Shown here in pieces: positions 36,376 to 47,100 of a stretch of DNA of 64,000 bases; the stretch's first letter is position 1; each line of letters begins with the position of its first letter. Below the pieces are notes generated by a model. That model searched no databases. It was not told the origin of the DNA and worked only from the letters and a program-made list of their open reading frames with translations. A program made the position numbers and the translations under genes. The DNA is from Euryodendron excelsum (Eukaryota; Streptophyta; Magnoliopsida; Ericales; Pentaphylacaceae). Location: NCBI GenBank assembly GCA_033060915.1, contig CM065394.1, positions 25,089,501 to 25,153,500 of the forward strand. Reading direction: 5' to 3'.

Positions 36376-37092
36376 TTGGAATATTTGGCTAAGGCTGGCC
36401 ATCTCGACCAATTAATTAATCGAGACATGACGAAAAATGAAGCCGAGCAACCGCGAGTGGGAGACACACCCCAGAAGGAGATTGAAGCAAGACCGGTCCG
36501 AGTAATCAATGTACTGCATGGTTCGGCTGAATTAGGAACCTTTGACCCACATAGATACCGGGCTGAGATACAGAAGGCTACACACTTGAGGGAAGTAATG
36601 CAAATACAACCTCCGAGCAAGAAAGTCAAGGTCGGTGACTGTCCTACGTCCATTACTTTCACCGATGAAGATCTCGTGCGGGTGCAGACCCCACACAATG
36701 ACGCCTTGGTTGTAACACTGAGAATGGCGAACTGTGACGTAAAAAGATTGCTCATTGACCAAGAAAGTTCATCCGAAGTCATGTATTACAATTTGTTCCA
36801 GAAACCAAAGCTTAAGGAGTCTGACCTCCAGCCATCACTCAACCCATTGGTCGGATTCAGCTCAGATCCGGTTTGGCCCATGGGGAAGGTAACGATTCCA
36901 GTGACTGTCGGAGGAATTACATTGCAAACAGAATTCCTGGTAGTCAATATGCCTTCCCCCTACAATGCCATCATGGGACGAACCTGGTTACACCTTATGA
37001 AAGTCATTCCCTCGTCCTACCATCAACTGATTAGATTTTTGACCCCTGGTGGAGTGGGGGAGATAAGGGGAGACCAAGTGGCTACCAAATAG
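36376..37092 (+). pseudogene. Tat element protease region
   Basis: This is an open frame of 238 codons. Its C-terminal half is an aspartic protease fold: VKRLLIDQESSSEVMYYN (family consensus D-x-G-S-S, here the Gly is Glu), then FLVVNMPSPYNAIMGRTWLH. The N-terminal half is the gag-protease linker with NVLHG and SKKVKVGDCPTSITFTDEDL. The frame ends with a TAG at 37,090, before the RT. Confidence 0.82.
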
Positions 37093-37134
37093 TGTTTCCT
37101 AACAGCATGCACAAACAAGACAAAGGCTAAAAAT

Positions 37135-38580
37135 GTGCAGATGATGGAGCTGCACGAAGACACCCCCACCATCGACGATGTGGGACAAACGCCTGAGAAT
37201 AAAGCCGTAGAAGACCTAAAGAAGATATACATTGATCTGCAGGATGATAAGTACTTCGTCATCAGCACCTCTTTGTCCAAAATGGAGGAATGTTCTTTGA
37301 TCGAGTTATTGACAAGTTACCTGGAAGTTTTCACCTGGACCCCTTATGATATGTCGGGGATTGATGCCAATGTTGCCTGCCATCGGCTAAATGTTGACCC
37401 AAAATGCCGACCTGTGGTCCAAAAAGGGATAAGGTGGCAACCCAGCATGTGGACGCTATTATTGAGGAAACAGAGAAGCTATTGGAAGCTGGAAAAATTC
37501 GAGAAATCAACTACTTGAGTTGGCTTTCGAACACAGTGGTGGTAAAAAAGAAGGACGGTAAGTGGAGGGTTTGCGTGGACTTCACTGATCTCAACAAAAT
37601 ATGCCCCAAGGATCCATTCTCCCTCCCTAAAATTGACCAGCTCGTGGATGTAACAGCTGGCTTCGGGAGGATGAGTTTCTTGGATGCTTATCGGGGGTAC
37701 CACCAGATATCCCTCCATCCTGACGATAAAGAGAAGATGGCCTTCATCACTCCAAGGGGTATCTTTTGCTACAAGGTTATGCCCTTTGGTCTGAAGAATG
37801 CCAAGACCACGTACTAGCGATTGGTCACCAAGATGTTCAAGAAATAGCTCGGCAGTACCGTGGAGGTCTACATCGACGATATGGTGGTGAAAAGCAAACT
37901 TAACAACTCTCATCTAAAGGATCTAAAAGAGGTACTCCACATCCTAAAGGAGTACAAAATGAGGCTGAATGCTTCGAAGTGCGTCTTCGGAGTCAGCTCG
38001 AGCAAATTTCTAGGGTTCTTGGTTACACATTGGGGCATTGAGGTGGATTCGCGACAAATTAGTGCAGTCCAGAGCATTCAAGCCCTGAAGAATGCCAAAG
38101 AGGTACAAAAGCTAACTGGAATGGCAACAGCACTCAACAGGTTCATCAGCCGATCATCAGACAGGTGCTGACCATTCTTCCAGCTTCTCAAAAAACAAGA
38201 ACAGTTCAAATGGACTCCAAAATGTAACCTAGCCCTCAGTGATCTGAAGAAATACTTGACCAAACCACCCTTTCTTTCCACCCCACTTCAGCATGAGGAA
38301 CTCTTCCTCTACCTCGCGGTGTTAGAGCATGCAATCAGCGTCGTACTACTCAGGCAACAAGATCGGCAGCAATTGCCCGTCTACTATGTTAGCAAGACAC
38401 TTCTCGGGGCAGAGAGTAGATACTTACCCCTCAAAAAATTGGCACTCGCACTAGTAGTAGCATCCTGCAAGTTGATGCACTACTTTAGAGCTCACACCAT
38501 CAAAGTCCTCACAGACCACCAGCTCAAACCTCTTCTCAAAAGGGCCAACTTCTCTGGAAGATTGGCAAATGCGCTATGAA
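37135..38580 (+). pseudogene. Tat element reverse transcriptase and first RNase H
   Basis: The RT motifs appear in order: VVVKKKDGKWRVCVDFTDLN, CPKDPFSLPKIDQLVD, SFLDAYRGYHQI, MPFGLKNA and the catalytic YIDDMVVKS (37,865). Frame changes occur near 37,460-37,510. Stops lie at 37,816 and 38,168. The Gypsy-type RNase H follows (LFLYLAVLEHAISVVLLRQ, PVYYVSKTLLGAESRYLPLKKLALALV, VLTDHQLKPLL) and ends at a TGA at 38,577. Non-functional as a polyprotein. Confidence 0.9.
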
Positions 38581-38699
38581 ATTAGGGGAGTTTGATATCC
38601 AGTTCCAACCAAGATCGGCAGTGAAAGGGCAGGTCCTTGCAAATTTCGTTGCAGAATTCTCCGTTAAACTGCCACCCGAAGTCGACCAAGCACCAGAAT

Positions 38700-39200
38700 C
38701 CGCACAACGACCTCCTTCTGGATCTTTGGAAAAAAACTAATCATTGGCAACTCTATGTTGACGGAACCTCCAATGACTGGGAGGCAGGATCAGGCATAGT
38801 GCTCATTACACCAAACAGTCTGACCATCGAACAAGCTATCAAGCTCGAGTTCACTGCCTCCAACAACGAATCTGAATACGAGGCCTTGCTCGCTAGACTA
38901 CGCTGAGCCATCAAACTCAAAATTTTTGAGATCGTCATTTATTCAGACTTCCTACTTGTTGTTAACCAGATTACAGGAGAATACGCAGCAAAGAATGACA
39001 GAATGACGCAGTACCTAGCTAAAGCCAAGGAACTACTCAGCAAATTCAATAGTTACAAGATCCGCCATATCAACCGGGATAATAACTCTCATGCGGATGC
39101 TCTGGCGACGTTAGCAACAGCCCTGAAGTCAGGGTCAAAAAGGACAATCAACGTGGAAACTCTAGCTAGGCCAAGCATCTTTCAGGAAAAAGAACAAGAA
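38700..39200 (+). pseudogene. Tat element second, archaeal-type RNase H
   Basis: The four expected acidic positions are visible: [10 protein letters not shown] (Asp), [10 protein letters not shown] (Glu), VIYSDFLLV (Asp) and NSHADALATLA (Asp). One stop (TGA at 38,904) interrupts the frame. The tandem arrangement of a degenerate Gypsy RNase H and this domain is diagnostic of the Tat lineage. Confidence 0.88.
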
Positions 39201-40463
39201 ATGGCTGTAGAACAGTTGGGATCATCCTGGATGGACCCAATTATCTCCTACCTCGACAAAGACGAGTTACCGAAGGACAAGAACGAAGCCCGGCAAATCA
39301 AACATGCAGCTCTCAAGTATTGGTTGTCACCAACCAAAGGGCTTTACAGACGTTCCTTTACGGGTTCATACTTACACTGTGTCAATCCAAATAAAGTGCA
39401 AGGCATCCTATTCAAAATCCATGAAGAAATATGTGGAAGCCATGTCGGCGGAAGATCGGTAGCACACCGAGCTATCTCACAAGGATACTAGTGGCCCTAC
39501 ATGCAAAAAGATGCAGCCCAGTACATCCTAAAGTGTGACAAGTGTCAGAGGTACTCTCCCATCATCCATCAGCCAGCCGAGGACCTCGCAACCATTACCA
39601 GTCCACCTTTCGCTCAATGGGAACTGGACATAGTCGGGCCTTTGCCCCGAGCTCCAGGTAATAAGAGGTTCCTCATTGTGGCGACTGACTACTTCACTAA
39701 ATAGGTAGAAGCGGAGCCTTTGTCAAGCATTAGAGAGGTCAACACCAAAAGGTTCGCATGGAAAAACATTGTCACAAGGTTCGGGGTCCCTCGTGTCATT
39801 GTTTTAGATAACGGCACCCAGTTCGATGGCAACATGTTTAGATCATTCTATGAAGGGCTTGGGATCAGAAACTATTATTCAACACCAGCCTTTCCTCAAT
39901 GCAATGGGCAGGCCGAGATTTCAAACAAAACTATGCTTGATGAAATTAAAAAGCGGCTGGAAAGGCCCAAAGGGAAGTGGGTGGAGGAGCTACCCCGCGT
40001 TCAATGGTCCTATAGAACAACCCCAAGGAGGTCTACCGGCCAAACCCCGTTCTCTCTGGCATATGGGGTAGAAGCAGTCATACCTTTGGAGGTAGGGCTA
40101 CTAACTATCAAATCAGCAACCTTCAACACAGGGCTCAACGACCAGACTCTGGCAAAGGATCTGGATCTTGCCGAAGAAAAAAGGGAAGCTGCCTTGATCA
40201 GACTTACCGAATATCAACAACAATTAAGACGCTCCTACAACAAACGGGTTCATCCGAGAAACTTCGCTCCCGGTGACCTAGTCTTACGAAAAGTACTGGG
40301 GGCAACTAAGAACGCAGCAGATGGAAAGCTCGGCCCCAATTGGGAGGGCCCCTACAGAATGACATCCCTGGTCGGCGTTAGCGCATGCCGGTTGGAGACT
40401 ATTAAAAAGGGAAGACAGATGCTTCGACCCTGGAATGCAAACAACTTGAAGAAATTCTACTAG
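39201..40463 (+). pseudogene. Tat element integrase
   Basis: The HHCC zinc-binding part (HVGGRSVAHR..CDKCQRYS) and the catalytic triad are present: LDIVGPLP (first Asp), VIVLDNGTQFD (second Asp) and NGQAEISNK (Glu). The C-terminal GPY/F-like region reads KLGPNWEGPYRM. Stops at 39,489 (TAG) and 39,702 (TAG) break an otherwise continuous frame, which terminates at 40,461. There is no chromodomain, as expected for Tat. Confidence 0.9.
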
Positions 40464-40569
40464 TAGTGTAGAGTCCCATATGATGTAACAACTTAACTAA
40501 TGTGTAAAGCTTTTATGAGATCAATGAAAAATGAAGTTGTTCAAACAAATCTACGCTGAGCACTTTAGG

Positions 40570-40935
40570 ACTCCACAAAAACCAAGTGTAAAAACTTGGT
40601 CCTGTCCAAATTGGATAGGTCAGCCAAAAAGGGCCACAAAAACCAAGTGTAAAAACTTGGTCTTGTCCAAATTGGACAGGTAGACCAAAGAAGGTTACAA
40701 AAACCAAGTGTAAAAACTTGGTCTTGTCCAAATTGGACAGGTCGGCCAAAGAAGGCCACAAAAACCAAGTGTAAAAACTTAGTCCTATCCAAATTGGATA
40801 GGTTGACCTAAAAAGACCACAAAAATCAAGTGTAAAGACTTGGTCATGTCTCAGCTGGACAGGTCGGCTAAAGAAGGCCACAAAAACCAAGTGTGGAAAC
40901 GTGTCCCTGTCCGAGTTGAACAAGCCGGCTGGATG
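40570..40935 (+). repeat. 61-bp tandem array, six copies, two palindromes per unit
   Basis: ACCAAGTG (once ATCAAGTG) occurs at 40,581, 40,642, 40,703, 40,764, 40,825 and 40,886, a strict 61-bp period. Each unit contains two hairpin-forming parts, CCAAGTGTAAAAACTTGG and CCTGTCCAAATTGGACAGG. The array sits between the pol stop and the 3' end of the antisense gene. The small minus-strand ORFs here are by-products of the periodicity. Confidence 0.95.
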
Positions 40936-41591
40936 AAAAAAATCATACAACATAGTAAGAAATGAATTTCAAATAATCAAGCAAAGTCAGGACAGCCGAT
41001 TAACATTTACCAGGAGTGAGTAATATCAAGATAAAAGACAAAACGAGCTTTTCATTAAAAGTAACAGGGTTGGTTACAAAAATATGTTCAAAAGAAGGAA
41101 AGGCTACAATCACTCTGCCGACTTCACCCTCGGTTGCACAGATTTCTCCACCAAGCAATCTACGGTCTCTCCTACAACCTTGGACGATTCGGCAACAGCC
41201 TTCTCCTTCTCAGCGTTCTCCCTTTCGGCAGCAGCCTCCAAAACGAGTTGTCTTTGATACTCGACGTTGGCCACCACCTTCTTTGGGTCTACAAATCCGT
41301 TTTCAATAGTGTCAAAGTAATCCGAGCACAAGTGCCAAATATGTGAGGACTTGTCCACCCCAGCAACATGAAGGGCACTGTTTCAACCCTGTCGAAAGAT
41401 GACACGACTCAGATCTGTCATCTCAATGGCCAGATGATTGGCCCCCCTTTCTTCACCCCTCATCATTATGGCCTCTTCATCTGCCTTCAGCTTGGCCACT
41501 TCAGCTTGGAGTGCCTTGATCTCCGATTTTGCCTTGTACAGATCCACAGATTGCACACCAAATTTTTTTTGAAGGTCGGTCACTTCCTTAT

Positions 41592-43511
41592 TGTTAAACT
41601 AGGTGGCAATCCAAGAGGGGGGATGAATTGGGTTTATAATTAAAAATTAAAATTTAAAATAATCCAATACACTTAATTTCCAAGAGGTGAGATGCAATAG
41701 AAAAGATATAAAATATTAATCTAGTTAAGTAATGAACAAGCTAAGATATGATCAATGTGAGTTTAGTACAGATGATTCAAGTGTGTGTGTGTGTATCTCA
41801 AGTATGTCAAGACTATATATAAGAAAGATATTAAGCAAGAAATAAAGAGAGAAAAGAGAAGAGATCAAACACAACGATTTAAAGTGGTTCGGTTGGCTCC
41901 TCTTATGCCAATCCTACATCCAACTCCAAGGCTTCTTTCTTGGGCAAATCTACTATTCTTCGAATAGCTTTACACCACTAGCTTGTCCGGTTGCTAGCAA
42001 ATCTTTACACCAAGTGTTTTATTCTAAAAACACTAAAAAAATAACCCTTTGTTTTGCTCTCCAAAATAAAGCATCAAGAGGATCTTTTTCTCCAAGTGTT
42101 CCTCTAAATCACTCAAGAAATAAATTATAAAGTTTTAGCAACCCTTTTACAAATGATAAAGGGAAGTTGAATCTCACAACAATAAATACAAAACTCTTAA
42201 GAATTGAATAAAACAATGAAGCTCAAAGATGAAATGGAATGATGAAAAAGTAAAACTCAAAACTTGAAGATCTTGATGAATATCACTTTCTATGCTCAAT
42301 CTTTGTAATCTCTTGTGTGTACTTGCTTCTCTTGTGCATCTCTATTTATAGAGGAAGAGTAGTGGATTATTTGTAGTTTAAAATCAACTTCTAGTTGTTG
42401 GAGAAGTTTGAATACATTTCTTCCCGTTTAAACAAAGTTGCTGCTAGATTTTAGATATGATTACTTTTGTTCCTCCTCAATTTTCTCCTTGATAAAATTC
42501 GAATTTGAAAATATCTATAGTAGACAAGATGTAGATATGGAAGTCATCTTTTCAAAACCTCAAGAATCATGTCGATCCAACGGTCAGATCAAAAGTTATT
42601 ATCAAAATACTCAAGCTGTCTCCGTAGTTGGCATATTTGAATTTCTGCAGAGTTGTCTTCACTTCCACCTCAATGTTCTCTCTTATATCGTTTGAATTTG
42701 AAAATGTCTATAAGATAAACATTGTATTGATAGAAGTCAGCTCTTCAGACCTGTAAGAATCATGTCGATCCAATGGTCAGATCAAAAGTTATCCTCAAAA
42801 TACTCAAGCTGTCTCCCAATTGGCATATTTGAATTTCTACAAAGTTATCTTCACTTTCACCTCAATTTTCTCCCTTATAACATTTGAATTTGAAAATGGC
42901 TATAAGATAAACGTTGTAGCTCTGGACGTCATCTTTTTAGATCAATAAGAATCATAGATATCCAACAGTTAGATCAAAAGTAATGATAAAATTACTCAAG
43001 CTATCTACCAGCTATCATATTTTGAATTTCTACTCCAATGTGTCACCTTCCAGCTCAGTTTTGTCCCATAATACATTCTATTCACGAAATCCTTATAAAA
43101 TATCATTTATAGAAATTTGAGTCTTATTTCCAATACCATAAAAATCAGATCAATCCAACGGTTGGATCAAAAGTTATATACATAATACTAAAACTATCTC
43201 CAATGAGCTTTCTTACAATTATTTTTGACTTAGTCTTCTTCATCATGCTATACATTCCTTTTAAGTCCAAGACTAACAATAACTTCAAGAAATATTATAT
43301 AATTAACTTTTAAAATATAAGTAAAAAATTAAGTGATTTGTTATTGAAATATATAATATATTTAAATGTTTAACATAAAAATTCTTTAAAAATCTTAACT
43401 CATACATCAAACATACTGTATTATGAAATCTTGAGATTAACCAAATTTTAATCATTAAACCATTTATATTTGTTATCATCAAAATCAATTAATAAAAACT
43501 TGAAGCTAACA
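41592..43511 (-). mobile_element. Solo LTR of a Copia-type retrotransposon
   Basis: On the minus strand it begins TGTTAGCTTC and ends TTTAACA, with a Copia-like start (TTTTGATGATAAC) and end (AATTCATCCCCCCTCTTGG). A TATA box reads CTATAAATAG on the minus strand at about 42,343-42,350. No internal coding or second LTR is present, so it is a solo LTR left by recombination. The flanks CTTAT (41,587-41,591) and CTTGT (43,512-43,516) look like a 5-bp target duplication with one change. It sits in the antisense gene of the Tat element, so it is younger than that element. Confidence 0.88.
42450..43215 (-). repeat. 192-bp tandem repeats within the solo LTR, about four copies
   Basis: GAATTTGAAAAT recurs at about 42,501, 42,694 and 42,886. 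A fourth degenerate unit follows near 43,078. Each unit contains GATCCAAYGGTYRGATCAAAAGTTAT and ATACTCAAGCTRTCT blocks. The repetition enlarges the LTR U3 region. Confidence 0.88.
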
Positions 43512-45647
43512 CTTGTCTCTCTTCTCATAGTCCGCCTGCACCATCTTGAGTTCGGTAGAAGCTTGTTCAGCTTGTTTCTTGAAGGTGATCCGTTCCTTAT
43601 TGGCATCGATCCACTCCACCTTTAAACGGCCGTGTTCCTCTATGAGTTGGTGGTGTTCCTCGGCAAGTTTCTGGTAGCGGGTCATCGCCTCCAGAGAATT
43701 CAGGCAACCCTACACCAAAAAGCAAAAGTTTGTTTTAAAAACAAGTATGGACGAAATCTCGAAACAAATTTAAAAGCAATGCCGACTTGTAAGCAGGGAG
43801 TTATGGAATGCCCCCATGAAGATGCCTGTGTTGCTCACCGCTCCCATCTTGGCAACATCCTTCCTCAGAAGAACACTCTTCATGACGCCGAAAGCAACTT
43901 CAGCCTGGTCGATCATTGAGTCGGCCATTGTTATAGGGCACCCCAAAATATCTGGCGTGACAGTAACAACCTCGCCGACTTCCTCCACCGCCCCTTTCCC
44001 CCTTGGTTTCTTAGTTACTGGGGGCGGTGCCGCAACTTCAGGCACCATTTTCTTTTGCTGCCGAGTTTTCGGCCTTTTTTGAACAGGAGCGGCTTCCACC
44101 ACAGGGGCAGTCTCCAGTTTGGCAGATGGAGCATCAGCAGAAGTTATGGCAGCCGTCTTCAGTGGCTTGCCAACTACAGCAAACTTCCTCTCCCTCAGAC
44201 TCATGGTGTCTTCCTCGTCGAGGGATGGGGTGGACTCTTGTGTTCTGACCGGAACTCTAACTCGGCGGTCAGGGATCGTAAGTGGCGACGAACTCGATGC
44301 CGAACTGTTCGACTTTGAGCTAGCCTCGCGTAGTTCTTCGGCAATGGGCTCTGTGGGAGGAGCAACTACAACCATCACTCCAGTGGGGGCATGGACCCTT
44401 TCAACTTTAACGCCAACTAGGATATCTTCAAAGTCCCCCTCGGCACCTTCCTTAGCCAAACTCGCAAGGACACTTTGTGGGATCTCCGTGTCGGTCATAA
44501 AAGTCGAGTAGCAGAGAGGGTAGTTGAACAATATATGGGCGGTCCGAGCAACGTGCCTCAGTCTGCCTTTACCATGAAAGTCTAGAACCTTCTTCAAATC
44601 GGCGTGATTAACGAGCTAGTTTTGTACTGTCGAACGCTTCTTCTTCTCTGCAAAATATCATAATCAACTTTAGAAACACATTGGAAATAAGTTGGACACG
44701 CAAAATAAAAGGTCGGCAGCAAACCTATTCTGAGGGGAACTCTAGAGCATCGGAAAGCCAGTCTTTCTCCCTCAAAAACATGGCCGAACTCCCAGGGCCT
44801 AGTTACCCAAACCCTAACATCATCAACGCCCTTCCCGGAGGAGGGTAGATACTTTACTAACTCTTTTGATGCATCTACGACCTGCAAGTACACTTTGGAG
44901 CTCCCCTCGACCTTTCAAAGCGTATAACAATAACCTAGTTCAGCAAGCCCCAGGTCCACATCTAGGCGCCGATTGATTTCTAGGATGCCAAAGATGATTC
45001 TATAAACATTCGACGACAATTGGGAGGGCGACACCTTCTTCTTTACTATAAACTTCTGGAGTAAGGGATGAAGGGGAAACTTAAGGCCCCCTTTAACAAT
45101 GGCAATGAGTGGGAGTGGTACCCCCTTTTTGGTTTCCTCCATACGGTGATCTTTGGGGTCGACTAGTTCTAAGCCGATCTCGTTTGGGATATCAAACCTG
45201 GCCCTAAAAACCGTAATGGCCTCCGGACCCTCTAACATTCTCCTAAGACGGGATGCCATCAGGGGACAACTGTTGAAGACAAAAAGGAAAACGAAGAGAA
45301 GAGTGCAGGAAATGTGGGCTAAGGAAGACTTACAGCGTCGGAAGTCGAAACTGGCGACGCACACGCTAGACAGAAAGACGAAGAAAAACCAAGTGCCTTT
45401 TACCGGGTAGGGCATCACCCTTTTATATACATCGAAGCCATCGGTTTGTGCATGAAAAAAAGACAGCAATCATGACGCTCTACTGAAACGTCACATCGGT
45501 CGTCGATTCGATGACACCCCATCAATGGATCTTTTAAAATCCCTACCGTTCGCATGGCCAGGTAACCGTAGAAACGGTCGCACACTTGAAAAGATGCCAC
45601 GATTATCCATTACAGCCCTTGGCCGTTTGGGAAGTCAAAACGACACA

Positions 45648-45662
45648 AAGGCTGGGGGCAAT
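45648..45662 (+). other. Polypurine tract of Tat element
   Basis: AAAGGCTGGGGGCAAT lies directly before the TG of the right LTR. Confidence 0.75.
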
Positions 45663-46265
45663 TGTGGGGGAATACCACACGACCCAACCCATTTGGTGAG
45701 GCCCAATCTACACGAATTATAGTTAGGCTGCTTGGCAGCCCAAATTCAGAACTAAGGGACGGTCCGGCCCAAGCCGCTGACCTCATGCTGTCCTTGGCCC
45801 AAACCGCGAAAGGCGAGCCCAAACTGCTAGCGGTCTTTGAGCATTAAATGCAGAGTTGACCCACATTAAATACGCCAGCGGCTCCCCATACGATGTCGAC
45901 ATGCACATCCGGTCAGCCAAATTCCTCAGCGGCGGTAAAGTAGGCCCTGCACGTGGTCAGTCGGCGATATGCAATGATGCCTACCCAGCAGGCCATGATG
46001 ATCTGCTAGTAGGCAAGGAGCGAAATACTCCATCAATCACACTATAAATATCCGAACCCTCAAGAGTTAGGTATGGACAACTGACTCCAAATATACACAA
46101 CTTTTATTCATTCTATTCTTGATTAAGCTTGCTAACTTAATCATCGAAGTGTGATCGGCCCAACAAGGGTCGACCCATTCTAACTTCCCTTTCTTGTAAA
46201 GAGTTTGAACTTATCAACGTGGGCTTGAGTGTTTGGCCCAACCTTCCTGAAAAATCCTACTTACG
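45663..46265 (+). repeat. Tat element 3' LTR
   Basis: 603 bp, beginning TGTGGGGGAATACC and ending CTTACG. It pairs with 34,233-34,834. A TATAAATA box lies at 46,043-46,050. Confidence 0.93.
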
Positions 46266-46270
46266 GCACG
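46266..46270. repeat. Target-site duplication GCACG (right copy)
   Basis: Exact copy of 34,228-34,232, directly after the right LTR. Confidence 0.93.
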
Positions 46271-46617
46271 TATTAGCAAGACACTAAGAAATAATATTGA
46301 TATAATGGACCTGACATATTAATTATTTTCAATGTGATTATAACTATTAACATATCTTTCATATCAAATTACTTAGCTAAACTTTTTACGTAGTTTTTTT
46401 ATGCTATGTCCGAATTTATCAATGAAAAAACAAAGGAAAGAAAAAATATGTAGGCAAAGATATTAAAGTGAAAGAGTATTTTTATTTTCTTTTTTTTTTC
46501 ACTTTTATTTTCTTTTTCATCACAAAATCTTTGATTCACACACAATCTAAGCTAGCCAAGAATCAAATCCACATATATGAGAGGAAAAGCTGTGAAAGAG
46601 GCCAAATAAATGCCGAG

Positions 46618-46767
46618 TTTGTAATTTTCATTTTTATTTAGATGAAGTGTGAGCTAAAATTCAACATTCATGAGAAATGTTGACATGCCCTTTTTGTAAT
46701 TTCCATTTTTATTTAGATGAAGTGTGAGCTAAAATTCAATATTCATAAGAAATGTTGACATGCCCTT
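46618..46767. repeat. 75-bp tandem duplication
   Basis: 46,618-46,692 and 46,693-46,767 both start TTTGTAATTT and end ACATGCCCTT. They share ATGAAGTGTGAGCTAAAATTCAA with only a few differences, so the duplication is recent. It is non-coding. Confidence 0.92.
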
Positions 46768-46861
46768 GCAGCCAATTACTGAAAATGGCATACTCTATTT
46801 CTTGTTGAAATAGTTTACACAGCTTGAGATTGAGCTTCCTAGGTTAATAGTGCACTTATTT

Positions 46862-47100
46862 TATGTTTGGATCTTAAATTTCTAGAAGACAAAGAAAAAA
46901 AAAGATAAAAAGAGAAAATAAAGTGAAAATAAGTTAAATTTTTTTCATTTGTTTAAGTTAGAAAAAATGCAAAGAAAATCAATAGATATTTGTGGACAAT
47001 TTGATTTTTTGTTTGGTTACTCAATAAAAGATGAATGTATCTAAGTAACTTCATTTTTCTTCATTTTTTATTTTCTCAACAAAGTTAAGATCCAAACATA
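46862..47100. mobile_element. MITE with perfect 16-bp terminal inverted repeats
   Basis: TATGTTTGGATCTTAA at 46,862-46,877 is the exact reverse complement of 47,085-47,100. The element is 239 bp, AT-rich and non-coding. I could not identify a clear target duplication, so the superfamily is open. Confidence 0.78.

Larger units (their letters stand above)
41110..45259 (-). pseudogene. Antisense gene of the Tat element (gypsy-type transposon domain plus coiled coil), interrupted
   Basis: The gene lies opposite to gag-pol. It starts at ATG 45,259 (ASRLRRMLEGPEAI) and shows plausible plant introns at 44,724-44,648 (GT..TTTTGCAG) and 43,838-43,710 (GTGAGC..GGTGTAG), both keeping frame. The N-terminal ~115 residues (FPLHPLLQKFIVKKKVSPSQL, VYRIIFGILEINRRL) resemble the Pfam domain called putative gypsy-type transposon (PF04195). 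Next come a Ser/Pro-rich middle and Lys-rich runs, then a long coiled coil (RYQKLAEEHHQLIEEHGRLK; LQAEVAKLKADEEA). Three in-frame stops are visible (about 44,920, 44,615 and 41,380). A solo Copia LTR splits exon 3 (43,709-43,512 and 41,586-41,110). The product may be structural or regulatory; its function is not known to me. Confidence 0.75.
34233..46265 (+). mobile_element. Complete, decayed Tat-lineage Ty3/Gypsy retrotransposon with antisense gene
   Basis: The element spans 12,033 bp including a later 1,920-bp solo LTR. It has LTRs of 602 and 603 bp, a PBS-like site directly after the left LTR, a purine tract before the right LTR and perfect GCACG target duplications. The order is gag, protease, RT, RNase H, a second (archaeal-type) RNase H, integrase, then a 61-bp tandem array, then a minus-strand gene. 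The dual RNase H is the hallmark of the Tat lineage. The 5.2-kb tract between pol and the 3' LTR is also typical of large Tat elements. Multiple stops in pol make it non-autonomous. Confidence 0.94.

Noticed and set aside
36321..36782. Minus-strand 153-codon ORF
   Set aside because: Shadow of the protease linker frame on the plus strand.
40570..40935. CRISPR-like array (regular 61-bp repeats)
   Set aside because: The whole 61-bp unit repeats with no unique spacers, and the context is a plant retrotransposon.
40513..40953. Minus-strand ORFs of 146 and 75 codons
   Set aside because: Their protein is a simple periodic translation of the 61-bp tandem repeat.
43816..44511. Plus-strand ORFs up to 130 codons
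   Set aside because: Shadow frames opposite the antisense gene, whose minus frame has coherent domain composition and splice sites.
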